Source of the DNA: an uncultured Lachnospiraceae bacterium
Lineage (GTDB): Bacteria; Bacillota; Clostridia; Lachnospirales; Lachnospiraceae
Assembly (NCBI GenBank): GCA_900320025.1
Contig: ONQW01000050.1
Span: 1 to 33,397, forward strand
Direction of reading: 5' to 3'
DNA: 33,397 nucleotides
Both the position numbers and the translations under genes were made by a program. This document shows positions 13,922 through 21,873 of the stretch, piece after piece. The notes below the pieces were generated by a model. The model did no database searches. It saw only the letters and a list, made by a program, of their open reading frames with translations, and had not been told where the DNA came from. Numbering within the stretch: position 1 is the first letter of the stretch; every line of letters starts with the position of its first letter.

Positions 13922-15382
13922 TCATGCCCCGAGTTCGCGGATTGCCTGATCCATCCTGGACAGGCTCTCCTCTCTGCCGAACACCTCCATCAGCTCCGTG
14001 GCGCCGCCGGGCGTCACGGCCTTGCGCGCAATTGCAATACGGACAGCCCACATGACGGCATTCTTCTTCACGCCGAGGTCCGCCGCAGTCTGCTGTAGGA
14101 GTTCGAAGAGGGCATCGTTTTCCCACGCAGGCGCCGCCTCCAGCGCGGGGCGCACCGTCTTCAGAATCTGAAGGCACAGCTCGGGCGTCGTCTTGTTTTT
14201 CTTATTCGTGTACAGCGCCTCATCGTACGGGAGCCGGCTCAGGACAAAATCCACGATGTCTGCGCTCTCATTCAGTGTGCTGACGCGCGACTGCACAAGA
14301 CCCGCAAGTTTCTTCTGATTGACATAGGCCGGCATGTCCGCCGCTGTCCAGATCGGCCTGATCCGGTCATAGAAGTCGTCCGGGTTAAGCTTCTTCAGAT
14401 ACTCTGCGTTAAACCATTTCAGCTTCTCGTAATCGAATACCGCGTTGGACTTGCCAATCCCGTCAATGGTGAAGATACGCACCAGTTCCTCCAGCGAGAA
14501 GATCTCCTGCGTCGTGTCCTTCGGCGCCCAGCCGAGAAACGCAAGATAATTGACGATGGCATCAGGTAGAAATCCCTGCTTTACCAGCTCCTCAAACGAT
14601 ACCGCGCCGTGCCGCTTCGACAGCTTCGAAACAGAGCCGTCCGGGTTCTTGCCGCACAGCAGCGGCAGATGCACATAGTGCGGGCGCTCCCAGCCGAACG
14701 CATCGTACAGCAGCACATATTTTGGCGTCGAGGTAATATACTCATTGCCCCTCACGACATAATTGACGCCCATCAGATGATCGTCCACGATGTGGGCAAA
14801 ATTATAGGTGGGGTAGCCGTCGGCCTTCATAAGAATCTGGTCCTGCAGCTCCTTGTTTTCCACCGACTGCTCACCATACACCTCGTCAAAATACGTGGTT
14901 GTCCCGGTGAGGGGCATTTTCTGCCGGATGACATAGGGATCCCCGTTTTTCAGGTGTGCCTCGATCTCCTCCTTCGGAAGATTGCGGCAGTGGCGGTCAT
15001 ACCCGCCGATTCCATTCTCATCATGAAGCGACCGGAGTCTCTCCTCGGAGCAGAAGCAGTAATAGGCATAGTCGTGATCGACCAGCCACTTCGCATATTT
15101 CTGATAAATCTCCTTGCGCTGGCTCTGAATATATGGTCCGTTCGGCCCGCCGACGTCCGGACCCTCGTCATACTTAAGACCCGTCATCCGCAGCGTGTTC
15201 AGAATCACCTCGGTCGCGCCTTCCACGAACCGTTCCTGATCCGTATCCTCGATCCGGAGAATAAATTTACCCCCGCTGTGCTTTGCAATCAGATAGGAAT
15301 ACAGCGCCGTGCGCAGATTTCCGACATGCATGAACCCCGTCGGCGACGGAGCAAAACGTGTGACTACCATAGTATCCGACAT
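13922..15382 (-). CDS. gltX: Glutamyl-tRNA synthetase
   Basis: A 486-residue class I synthetase that charges tRNA-Glu with glutamate in an ATP-dependent reaction. The HIGH-type motif is HVGN at 19-22 within RFAPSPTGFMHVGNLRTALY, and the KMSKS-type motif is KLSKRHG at 253-259. A zinc-binding element is present (Cys109-x-Cys111, then YDRHC at 128-132). The helical anticodon-binding half follows. ATG 15382 is preferred over TTG 15397 because GGAG lies 9 bases upstream of it and the TTG has no site. The tRNA-Glu/Gln specificity cannot be fixed from motifs; if no glutaminyl-tRNA synthetase exists in the genome it would be non-discriminating. The upstream region holds a repeated promoter-like unit and a hairpin. 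Confidence 0.97.
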   Translation of the reverse strand: MSDTMVVTRFAPSPTGFMHVGNLRTALYSYLIAKHSGGKFILRIEDTDQERFVEGATEVILNTLRMTGLKYDEGPDVGGPNGPYIQSQRKEIYQKYAKWLVDHDYAYYCFCSEERLRSLHDENGIGGYDRHCRNLPKEEIEAHLKNGDPYVIRQKMPLTGTTTYFDEVYGEQSVENKELQDQILMKADGYPTYNFAHIVDDHLMGVNYVVRGNEYITSTPKYVLLYDAFGWERPHYVHLPLLCGKNPDGSVSKLSKRHGAVSFEELVKQGFLPDAIVNYLAFLGWAPKDTTQEIFSLEELVRIFTIDGIGKSNAVFDYEKLKWFNAEYLKKLNPDDFYDRIRPIWTAADMPAYVNQKKLAGLVQSRVSTLNESADIVDFVLSRLPYDEALYTNKKNKTTPELCLQILKTVRPALEAAPAWENDALFELLQQTAADLGVKKNAVMWAVRIAIARKAVTPGGATELMEVFGREESLSRMDQAIRELGA

Positions 15383-15420
15383 ATCAAATTTCTCCAAATC
15401 CTGATAAAAAAGATATATAA

Positions 15421-15454
15421 ATAGCGGCTGCCGGAACAGACCGACAACCGCTAT
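15421..15454 (-). terminator. 14-bp hairpin with U-rich tail upstream of gltX
   Basis: Arms 15421-15434 and 15441-15454 pair along 14 positions when two G-U pairs are allowed, with a 6-base loop. On the minus strand it is followed by TTATATATCTTTTTTA. It lies between the gltX promoter region and the gene, so it could be an attenuator or a stop for transcripts coming from further upstream. Confidence 0.55.
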
Positions 15455-15556
15455 TATAACGCACGCTTCCTGAAATGCCTAGGTATACGGAATAGCCGCA
15501 CTCTTCCCCGTGAGGAACTTGTTATAGCGGACGCTTTCTGAAATGCCCAGGCATAC
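15453..15556 (-). repeat. Duplicated 36-base promoter-like unit upstream of gltX
   Basis: Copies at 15453-15488 and 15521-15556 match at 30 of 36 positions and lie 68 bases apart. On the minus strand each copy holds a possible promoter: TAGGCA-17-TATAAT in the proximal copy (15476-15481 and 15453-15458) and TGGGCA-17-TATAAC in the distal one (15544-15549 and 15521-15526). A palindromic TGCCYAGGYA element overlaps each -35 position, so it could also be an operator. Confidence 0.55.
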
Positions 15557-15708
15557 CCCTGTCAGAAACGCCGGACACACCGCCTGAAACGGCTTTCCCC
15601 GGCGTCCTGCACCGCCCGAATATAAGACGCTTTTACCTCTCTTACATCAGTATATAATAACCGATGCCATTTCCTGCACTGTCCGGGCGCAAAACACTCC
15701 CATATTTC

Positions 15709-16068
15709 TCAGTTGTTCGCAAAGAACTTCTTGTGGTAGTCCTCGCGGATCGCTTCCACCACTTTCGGATCCTTCTCATTTGCGATGAGCTGCTGGATTC
15801 TGGTCTTCATGTAGTCAGAGCCCGTTTCAATGCCGGCCTTGGCCGCCGCCGTGCGGATCTCCGGATCCTCACTGTCGAGCAGGTCGGTCAGCTTGTTCTG
15901 GCTGTCCTCATCGTTCTTTGCCGTGAGTTCCCCGAGCGCCTTGATCGCCGCAGCGATTACTTCCTTCGGCTCATTCTTCTTATCAATAATTTTGATAATC
16001 TTGTCAGACTTGCCCTTCGCGGCGAGCTTTTCAATTTCCTCTACAGAATCTCCTCCAAACAGTCCCAT
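15709..16068 (-). CDS. Small HEAT-repeat protein
   Basis: A 119-residue protein, MGLFGGDSVEEIEKLAAKGK at its start, built of short helix pairs of HEAT or PBS-lyase type (for example KEVIAAAIKALGELT and DPEIRTAAAKAGIETG). It has no signal peptide or membrane segment. Such small repeat proteins are usually scaffolds; no partner can be named. ATG 16068 is chosen because GGAGGAG lies upstream at good spacing; an in-frame extension to 16119 begins in Arg-rich sequence without a site. It stands alone between the ABC-F gene and gltX. Confidence 0.75.
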   Translation of the reverse strand: MGLFGGDSVEEIEKLAAKGKSDKIIKIIDKKNEPKEVIAAAIKALGELTAKNDEDSQNKLTDLLDSEDPEIRTAAAKAGIETGSDYMKTRIQQLIANEKDPKVVEAIREDYHKKFFANN

Positions 16069-16173
16069 TTTCGTTCTCCTCCTTCTATATCCGCGGAAGC
16101 CATGCAGCCCCCGAGCCATTGCGGTGCATGGATTCCGGAAGGTTTGCTTCTTCCTTTCCTGACACCAAGGCTA

Positions 16174-16179
16174 ATTATA
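16174..16179 (-). promoter_or_regulatory. Possible -10 box for the HEAT-repeat gene
   Basis: A perfect TATAAT on the minus strand, about 106 bases upstream of the start. The -35 position is poor. An inverted repeat (TCATGTTCATGA on the minus strand) sits just upstream and could bind a regulator. Confidence 0.35.
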
Positions 16180-16324
16180 GTCCATCATGAACATGATTTG
16201 CCCTTCAAAATCTGAACATTCTGTGAAAAATACCGAATTTATCTGCCGTCCTGTCCGCCAATTCAGCAAGGACGATTCTGCTCTCTTCATCACCGCCCTT
16301 GCCTCCGATGACAGATTCTCCAGG

Positions 16325-18280
16325 TCAGCCGTCCTGTCCGGCCGCATTCTGTCCCGATGAAGGAAGTTCCTCTGACCCGCTGCTCGTCCCCTCCTCCGGT
16401 GCAGAACCGCCGTGCCGGTACGCCTCCCGGTCGAGCCAGATATCATACCAGTCGAGGAGCGTCCGGGTCCAGTTATCCCGTGCCCGCTCTGCATCCGCAT
16501 CCTCCGCGCGCTCCAGGGCCACCGCAAACGCCTGCTCCGCCGCCTCACGCCCGGTGCGGTTCACCGCAAAGCGCCAGTCAAACTCCTGCTCGGCATCCGA
16601 GATGCGCCGCAGCATCCCCCTCTCGCCCTTCGGAACAGAACGCAGGCCCTCGATCAGCCGCTGTTCCTCCGCTGTCCGCAGCAGATCGGTATCCTCCCCC
16701 GCCTGAACGCGGTCCTTCCGTTCCTTATAATGACGATAGTTTCCGGGATAATACAGTACCTTTTCCGTCTCCGGCTCGAACACCAGCAGTGCCTCTGCCA
16801 CCTGGCTGAGAAAGTAACGGTCATGCGACACAAACAAAATCGTTCCCTGGAAGCTCCGGAAAATCGACTCCAGCGTCTCCTTCGCCGGAATATCCATATT
16901 GTTGGTCGGCTCGTCCATCACCAGAAAGTTCGGCCGCCTCTCCAGAATTGCCGCCAGCATCAGCCGCGCCTTTTCTCCGCCGGATAGTCCCGCGACCGGT
17001 TTCCCGCAATCCTCTCCCCGGAACAGAAATCCGGCGAGTACACGCCTCGTCTCTCCCATCTCCATCGCCGGAAACTGATCATGGAACCAGTCGATCACCG
17101 TCTTGTCCGATGTAAAACGCGCCGTCATCTGGTCAAAATAAGCGAGATCAACATTCTCCCCAATCTTGCATTTTCCCGTCATCGGCGGAAGGAGACCCGC
17201 CACTGTCTTGAGAAAGGTTGACTTCCCGGTGCCGTTCTGCCCGATGATTCCGATCTTCTGTCCCCGCCTGATGCGCAGTGACAGCTCCCGGATGGGATGG
17301 TCATATCCGATCTTCAGATCCTCGCATTCCACCACCCACCTGCTTCCCGGGCGGGCCGGCAGAATGGCGCCTGTGTGAATGACCGCCTCATCCGCATCCG
17401 GCTTTTCCATCCGGTCCATGCGTTCCAGAATTTTGGCGCGGGATCTGGCGAAGGAGGCCTTGCGCGGTTTGCCGCGGAACTTCCGGATCAGGTCGTTCAG
17501 ACGTGCGATCTCCGCCTGCTGCTCCTCGTAAGCCTTCGTCGCCTTTGCCGCCCGCTTCTGCTTTTCCATCCGGTACGCCGTATATCCTCCGGTATACCGG
17601 GTCAGATGACCGCCCGAGACCTCCCACACCACCTCCGCCGTCTGGTCGAGAAAATACCGGTCGTGCGACACGCACACCACTGCCTTCGGGTACGCCCGCA
17701 GATACGTCTCAAGCCATTCCACCGCCGCGAGATCAAGATGATTGGTCGGTTCATCCAGCACAAGTACGTCCGGCTCCTCCAGCAGCAGCCGGATCAGGCA
17801 GATCTTCGTCTGCTCCCCGCCGGAAAACGTGCCCAGCTTTTTCTTCTTATCCTCCAGCGAAAACCCGAACCCCGTGAAGATGCGGTCATACCGCTGTTCA
17901 AAATCATACCGCTCCCGCGAATACAGTCCGGTGCTTTCAGCAGCGTCCCCAACTGTCTCCGCGGGAAGCTCCTTCTCCCTCCAGAGTGCCTTCACGCCCT
18001 TCAGGATGCAGTCTTCCACCGTCTCATCCGGATTTTCGCAGGCCTGCTGCCGCAGTACTCCCACCGTAAACGCTCTCGACCGGAAGACCCCTGACGCAGG
18101 ATTTTTGCGGTTTATTTCGATCTCCTTTTCTCCCGCAATCGCCTCGAGCAGCGTCGACTTGCCCGCGCCGTTCCGTCCGACAATGGCTATTTTCTCTGTC
18201 CCGCGGATCCAAAAGTCAAAATGAGAGAGCACCGGCTCTCCCTGCTGGCTCACAGATCCATCCCTTATTTCATAGAGCAT
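16325..18280 (-). CDS. ABC-F family ATPase
   Basis: A 651-residue soluble protein with two ABC domains and no membrane segments. Domain one has GRNGAGKST at 35-43, FSGGEQTK at 152-159 and LVLDEPTNHLD at 173-183. A basic helical linker follows at about 235-300 (YRMEKQKRAAKATKAYEEQQ...). Domain two has GQNGTGKST at 347-355, LSGGEKAR and FLVMDEPTNNMD. ABC-F proteins bind the ribosomal E site and either regulate translation or protect ribosomes from antibiotics. The linker, which carries the specificity, is of moderate length, so a resistance role cannot be claimed. About 110 C-terminal residues are a charged, helical, low-complexity extension ending in a Ser/Gly-rich tail. AGGTGGGA precedes the ATG. 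Confidence 0.93.
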   Translation of the reverse strand: MLYEIRDGSVSQQGEPVLSHFDFWIRGTEKIAIVGRNGAGKSTLLEAIAGEKEIEINRKNPASGVFRSRAFTVGVLRQQACENPDETVEDCILKGVKALWREKELPAETVGDAAESTGLYSRERYDFEQRYDRIFTGFGFSLEDKKKKLGTFSGGEQTKICLIRLLLEEPDVLVLDEPTNHLDLAAVEWLETYLRAYPKAVVCVSHDRYFLDQTAEVVWEVSGGHLTRYTGGYTAYRMEKQKRAAKATKAYEEQQAEIARLNDLIRKFRGKPRKASFARSRAKILERMDRMEKPDADEAVIHTGAILPARPGSRWVVECEDLKIGYDHPIRELSLRIRRGQKIGIIGQNGTGKSTFLKTVAGLLPPMTGKCKIGENVDLAYFDQMTARFTSDKTVIDWFHDQFPAMEMGETRRVLAGFLFRGEDCGKPVAGLSGGEKARLMLAAILERRPNFLVMDEPTNNMDIPAKETLESIFRSFQGTILFVSHDRYFLSQVAEALLVFEPETEKVLYYPGNYRHYKERKDRVQAGEDTDLLRTAEEQRLIEGLRSVPKGERGMLRRISDAEQEFDWRFAVNRTGREAAEQAFAVALERAEDADAERARDNWTRTLLDWYDIWLDREAYRHGGSAPEEGTSSGSEELPSSGQNAAGQDG

Positions 18281-18306
18281 CTTCCCACCTGTACCACACG
18301 TTTTGC

Positions 18307-18343
18307 GGCATCAGCGCGGGCAGCGCCCGAACGCACTGATGCC
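18307..18343 (-). terminator. Hairpin downstream of truA
   Basis: GGCATCAG (18307-18314) pairs with CTGATGCC (18336-18343), with an inner GGGC-AGC-GCCC stem. It lies 70 bases past the truA stop and just before the ABC-F start. There is no clear U-run. Confidence 0.35.
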
Positions 18344-18374
18344 ACGAATCGGGCCGCCCGCATGGCTGCCGCCC

Positions 18375-18408
18375 GTCCGGCCTCACCAGCGGTCCGGCCT
18401 CACCAGCG
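18375..18408. repeat. Exact 17-base tandem duplication
   Basis: The unit GTCCGGCCTCACCAGCG occurs twice back to back, at 18375-18391 and 18392-18408, between truA and the ABC-F gene. It looks like a replication-slippage duplication in non-coding DNA. Confidence 0.8.
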
Positions 18409-18413
18409 CCGTT

Positions 18414-19187
18414 TCAATAATCCACCTTCATCAGACAAAGCCCGCAGGCCGGTGCGGTGAACCCGGCCCGCTTCCGGTCGCAGGCCGCCAGAATATCGTC
18501 GATCTCATCAGGACGGATTTTGCCATATCCGCATTCCAGGAGCGTCCCGGTCATGATCCGGACCATATTTTGCAGAAATCCGTTTCCATGGAAATAAAGA
18601 CGGATATAGTGCCCGCTTGTCTCAATCCGGATGGTGTCCACGACGCGCACCGTGGATTTCTTGATATGCGGATTCCCGCAGAAGGACCGATAATCGTGCA
18701 TCCCGCAAAGCCTTGCAGCCGCCTCCTCCATGCGCGCCAGATCCGGCTTCTCCTCGAGCACATAGACATATTTCCGGTCAAAAACCGGCTTAGTCCCGTC
18801 CCCGCTGTACCAGAGTGTATATCGGTATGTCTTGCCGGCCGCCTTGAAACGGCTGTGAAACCGGTCCGCCGCCTGCCGCACCTCGCTCACGCTGATGTCC
18901 TCCGGCAGATATCGGTTCATATACTGCTGAATTTCCACCTCCGATTTTGCCGTGTCGAGAAGCGCGTTCGCCGTCATGGCACGCGCACTCACACCCGCAT
19001 CCGTGCGGCCCGCGCCGATTACGACAATCGGCTTTTCCGGCAGCGTGCCGTGCTCCGCCCTGTGCATCTCCGTGAGCACCCTCTCCAGCTTTCCCTGAAT
19101 CGTCAGTTCCGTGTTCGGCTGATGCTCCCAGCCAAAATACCGCGTGCCGTCATAGCTGATGATAAACTTGAAATTTCGAGTCTGCAT
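18414..19187 (-). CDS. truA: tRNA pseudouridine synthase A
   Basis: A 257-residue protein of normal length for TruA, which converts uridines 38-40 in the anticodon arm of many tRNAs to pseudouridine. The catalytic Asp63 lies in GAGRTDAGVSA. Other conserved blocks are FIISYDGTRYFGWEHQ near the start, RFHSRFKAAGKTYRYTLWY in the middle, and GNGFLQNMVRIMTGTLLECGYGK near the end. The gene ends 134 bases upstream of the ABC-F start. A separate tRNA cluster begins downstream on the plus coordinate side. Confidence 0.97.
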   Translation of the reverse strand: MQTRNFKFIISYDGTRYFGWEHQPNTELTIQGKLERVLTEMHRAEHGTLPEKPIVVIGAGRTDAGVSARAMTANALLDTAKSEVEIQQYMNRYLPEDISVSEVRQAADRFHSRFKAAGKTYRYTLWYSGDGTKPVFDRKYVYVLEEKPDLARMEEAAARLCGMHDYRSFCGNPHIKKSTVRVVDTIRIETSGHYIRLYFHGNGFLQNMVRIMTGTLLECGYGKIRPDEIDDILAACDRKRAGFTAPACGLCLMKVDY

Positions 19188-19330
19188 AACCTCTCTCCTG
19201 CCCGGGACCCGCCCTATAAAACCATATTATCCTGCATTATTATTTATGGCACCTATAAATTAGTTTATAACGGCGATAAAACCGGCGCATGATAAGGTTC
19301 TCTGAAAGTCAGGCTCTTCAAGACAATTCG

Positions 19331-19353
19331 TGACAACTTTCATGACAACTTTT
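19331..19353. repeat. 12-base tandem motif beside tRNA-Lys
   Basis: TGACAACTTT recurs at 19331 and 19343 with a 12-base period, and a third similar GACAACTT lies inside the tRNA-Lys gene near 19491. Repeats of this kind close to a tRNA 3' end can be arm-type sites of past integrases, but no integrase is present here. Confidence 0.35.
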
Positions 19354-19416
19354 ATTCCAAAATGGCAGAAAATCGTCCGAAATCTGGTACTCCAGTTTCA
19401 TCCATAAGACGCGAAA

Positions 19417-19455
19417 AATCCCGTAAACACGCAGTTTTCACGTACTTACGGGATT
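19417..19455 (-). terminator. Terminator of the tRNA cluster
   Basis: AATCCCGTAA (19417-19426) pairs with TTACGGGATT (19446-19455), and on the minus strand a T-run follows. It lies 10 bases after the tRNA-Lys 3' end. Confidence 0.75.
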
Positions 19456-19465
19456 CTATAAGAAC

Positions 19466-19538
19466 TGAGGCATGCGGGAATCGAACCCGCGACAACTTGA
19501 TTAAAAGTCAAGTGCTCTACCGACTGAGCTAATGCCCC
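19466..19538 (-). tRNA. tRNA-Lys (anticodon TTT)
   Basis: A 73-base cloverleaf. The acceptor GGGGCAT pairs with ATGCCTC (one G-U) and the discriminator is A. The anticodon loop CTTTTAA lies between CTTGA and TCAAG, and the T-loop is GGTTCGATT. The CCA end is not encoded. It is the last gene of the minus-strand cluster. Confidence 0.97.
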
Positions 19539-19541
19539 ATG

Positions 19542-19614
19542 CTGGGCTAGCCGGATTCGAACCGGCGAATGTGAGAATCAAAATCTCATGCCTTAGCCCC
19601 TTGGCTATAGCCCA
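19542..19614 (-). tRNA. tRNA-Gln (anticodon TTG)
   Basis: A 73-base cloverleaf with acceptor TGGGCTA/TAGCCCA and discriminator G. The anticodon stem TGAGA/TCTCA holds the loop TTTTGAT. Only three bases separate it from tRNA-Lys, so the two are processed from one transcript. Confidence 0.96.
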
Positions 19615-19661
19615 TTGCAAATATAAGCACCGGGCTGCAACCGGAGCTCTTTCTCCGGAAA

Positions 19662-19690
19662 AAGGTTCCGAAAGAACCTTTCGGAACCTT
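19662..19690 (-). terminator. Internal hairpin between tRNA-His and tRNA-Gln
   Basis: A 13-bp perfect stem (19662-19674 with 19678-19690, AAGGTTCCGAAAG) around a 3-base loop is followed on the minus strand by TTTTT. A second small hairpin (CCGGAG...CTCCGG, 19641-19658) comes next. It looks like an intrinsic terminator inside the cluster. Confidence 0.65.
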
Positions 19691-19701
19691 ACCGAGACAA
19701 G

Positions 19702-19776
19702 GGTGGGTAGTGGGACTCGAACCCACGATCTCCAGAACCACAATCTGGCGCGCTAACCAACTGCGCCACACCCACC
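19702..19776 (-). tRNA. tRNA-His (anticodon GTG)
   Basis: A 75-base cloverleaf including the extra 5' G at position -1, opposite discriminator C, as required for histidyl-tRNA. The anticodon stem CCAGA/TCTGG holds the loop TTGTGGT. The acceptor GTGGGTG pairs with the CCCAC end, with one G-U. Confidence 0.96.
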
Positions 19777-19799
19777 ATATGTGTGGGCCTTACGGCTCG

Positions 19800-19870
<71 letters not shown>

Positions 19871-19873
<3 letters not shown>

Positions 19874-19940
19874 AAAAGAGCGGGTGATGGGAATCGTAAA
19901 TACATGACCGGGCGCTCTCGCTGAGGAACGCTCTTTTGTG
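19871..19940 (-). repeat. Long inverted repeat spanning the tRNA-Arg/tRNA-Pro spacer
   Basis: CACAAAAGAGCG (19871-19882) is complementary to CGCTCTTTTGTG (19929-19940), so the spacer RNA can close into a 12-bp stem with a loop of about 46 bases. Its 3' arm includes the first three bases of tRNA-Arg, which may guide 5' processing. Confidence 0.5.
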
Positions 19941-19956
19941 AATTTACTGCGCGAAA

Positions 19957-20030
19957 TCGAGGTGACAGGATTCGAACCTGCGACATCCTGGTCCCAAACC
20001 AGGCGCTCTACCAGACTGAGCCACACCTCG
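19957..20030 (-). tRNA. tRNA-Pro (anticodon TGG)
   Basis: A 74-base cloverleaf with acceptor CGAGGTG/CACCTCG and discriminator A. The anticodon stem CCTGG/CCAGG holds the loop TTTGGGA. It is the first gene of the minus-strand cluster, about 24 bases after the predicted transcript start. Confidence 0.97.
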
Positions 20031-20060
20031 CTTGGTTCTCATTTCCGCGACGCATTCTGT

Positions 20061-20089
20061 ATTATAGTGGAGCCTGTCCCGGGTGTCAA
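20061..20089 (-). promoter_or_regulatory. Perfect consensus promoter of the tRNA cluster
   Basis: Minus-strand TTGACA (20084-20089), a 17-base spacer and TATAAT (20061-20066). Both boxes match consensus exactly, as expected for stable RNA genes. Confidence 0.92.
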
Positions 20090-20100
20090 CCACTTTTTTG

Positions 20101-20129
20101 TTGCCTGCCCACGGGCGATCCGCTATAAT
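20101..20129 (+). promoter_or_regulatory. Promoter of tRNA-Leu
   Basis: TTGCCT (20101-20106), a 17-base spacer and TATAAT (20124-20129), 29 bases before the tRNA. It is divergent from the cluster promoter, with the two -35 boxes only 11 bases apart. Confidence 0.8.
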
Positions 20130-20158
20130 GAAGCGGTTGGCAGAAATCTCTGTCGCAG

Positions 20159-20238
20159 GCGGCTTTGGTGGAATTGGCAGACACGATAGATTTAGGTTCT
20201 ATTCCGAAAGGGTGCAGGTTCAAGTCCTGTAAGCCGCA
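20159..20238 (+). tRNA. tRNA-Leu (anticodon TAG)
   Basis: An 80-base class II tRNA with a short variable arm. The acceptor is GCGGCTT/AAGCCGC with discriminator A. The anticodon stem ATAGA/TCTAT holds the loop TTTAGGT, so it reads CUA-type codons. The D-loop contains TTGG and the T-loop is GGTTCAAGT. Confidence 0.95.
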
Positions 20239-20251
20239 TAATCTCGATGTT

Positions 20252-20303
20252 TCCGGCGGGACAGCTGTCATTCCGGCAGGTCTGCTGTCCCGCCGGATTT
20301 TGC
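20252..20303 (+). terminator. Terminator of tRNA-Leu
   Basis: A 14-bp perfect stem (20252-20265 with 20284-20297, TCCGGCGGGACAGC) followed by TTTTGCTTTT. Confidence 0.9.
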
Positions 20304-20435
20304 TTTTCTGACGTTCAGTCATCTTTACCCAACCCCTTTATTCTGTCCCTTGCAGTCAGTTTCCCCGGATGGTAAATTACGTATAAATGGGGTCAGATAT
20401 AGGCCTAAGAATTCAGGGAAAAGAGGTAAGTAGTC

Positions 20436-21860
20436 ATGGCAAATGCAGTAGCAAATGCAGCACATCTTGCAGAGCGCAAGGCACTGAGCGTCGTTCTGGA
20501 TGCTGCCATCAAGAACGTCAATAAAGACCGTGCGGCCAATATGATCAAAATCGTTGACCTGGTCCAGAAGTTCAACGGAGATACCTGGAGTCCGACCGCC
20601 TACGACAATCTTCGCAACGTCTTCCGCGATCCCAATTCCAAGTACATGCAGTTCACGAACAAAATTCTGGACAACATCGATCCGAAGATTCTGAAGACGC
20701 AGCTTCTCAATCTGGGATTTGAAGCCGGCTTCTCCGGATTCAAGCAGGTGCAGAAGAATTCAAAGAAGTACGGTGTCTCCATTCCGTGGGTTATCCTGAT
20801 CGATCCCACCTCCGCCTGCAACATGCACTGCACCGGATGCTGGGCTGCAGAGTACGGCCATACCAAGAGCCTGACCTATGAGCAGCTCGATTCCGTCATC
20901 ACGCAGGGCGAGGAGCTCGGCATTCACGCATGGGTCATGACCGGCGGCGAGCCGACCACCCGCAAGGCAGATGTCTTCAAGCTCTGCGAGAAGCACAACA
21001 CTTCCTATTTTATGATTTTCACCAACGGCACGCTGATCGACGATCAGTTCGCTGAGGATATGCTCCGGGTCGGCAACCTGATTCCCTCCATCTCCGTCGA
21101 GGGCTTTGCCGAGACAAACGACAGCCGCCGCGGCGATGGCTGCTTCGACAAGGTCATGCATGCCATGGATATCCTGCGCGAGCATCATCTGCCGATCGCT
21201 ACCTCTATCTGCTACACCTCGGTCAACTACAAGACCGTCACAAGCGATGAGTTCCTGCAGATGCTGATCGACAAGGGTGTGTACTTCACCTGGTACTTCC
21301 ACTACATGCCGGTCGGAAACGAGGCCTCCACTGCCCTGCTTCTGAATCCGGAGCAGCGCGAATATATGTATCACAGAGTCCGTGAGATCCGCGGCTATAA
21401 GACCGGCCTTCCGATCTTCGCCATTGATTTCCAGAACGACGGCGAAATGGTACACGGCTGTATCGCCGGCGGCAAGTACTACTGCCACATCAACCCGAAC
21501 GGCGATGTGGAACCCTGCGTCTTCATTCATTACAGCCAGGCCAACATCAAGGAGAAGAGCCTCATCGAGTGCCTGCAGCAGCCGCTGTTCAAGGCTTATC
21601 AGGCAGGACAGCCGTTCAATGACAATTATCTCCGTCCGTGCCCGATGCTGGAGAACCCGGACAAGCTGCGCGGCATCATCAAGGAGACCGGTGCGCCGTC
21701 CACTGACATGGCTTCTCCGGAGTCCGTCGAGCATCTGACGGCAAAATGCGACGAGTATGCGAAGGACTGGGCTCCCGTGGCTGATAAGCTCTGGGATGCC
21801 GGTCACATGGACCTCGACAGCTGGAAGAAGGACAAGAAGTCCGCTTCCGCCTCTGTCTGA
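20436..21860 (+). CDS. Radical SAM protein with SPASM-like C-terminal cysteines
   Basis: A 474-residue protein. The radical SAM cluster motif is Cys128-x3-Cys132-x2-Cys135 (CNMHCTGC), and the SAM-contacting GGEP lies at 170-173. Further cysteines at about 342, 350, 361, 379 and 402 suggest a SPASM-type auxiliary iron-sulfur site. The first 115 residues are a helical domain that does not belong to the radical SAM core. It ends in a Lys/Ser-rich tail. The protein should cleave SAM to a 5'-deoxyadenosyl radical; the substrate is unknown, and no peptide precursor gene is visible nearby. AGAGGTAAG precedes the ATG. A strong terminator follows, so it is probably a single-gene unit. Codon use looks biased to common codons, consistent with good expression. 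Confidence 0.88.
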   Translation: MANAVANAAHLAERKALSVVLDAAIKNVNKDRAANMIKIVDLVQKFNGDTWSPTAYDNLRNVFRDPNSKYMQFTNKILDNIDPKILKTQLLNLGFEAGFSGFKQVQKNSKKYGVSIPWVILIDPTSACNMHCTGCWAAEYGHTKSLTYEQLDSVITQGEELGIHAWVMTGGEPTTRKADVFKLCEKHNTSYFMIFTNGTLIDDQFAEDMLRVGNLIPSISVEGFAETNDSRRGDGCFDKVMHAMDILREHHLPIATSICYTSVNYKTVTSDEFLQMLIDKGVYFTWYFHYMPVGNEASTALLLNPEQREYMYHRVREIRGYKTGLPIFAIDFQNDGEMVHGCIAGGKYYCHINPNGDVEPCVFIHYSQANIKEKSLIECLQQPLFKAYQAGQPFNDNYLRPCPMLENPDKLRGIIKETGAPSTDMASPESVEHLTAKCDEYAKDWAPVADKLWDAGHMDLDSWKKDKKSASASV

Positions 21861-21873
21861 CCTGCGGGTGCTG

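Noticed and set aside
15383..15708. T-box riboswitch upstream of gltX
   Set aside because: No T-box core sequence or specifier arrangement was found; only the duplicated promoter unit and one hairpin are visible.
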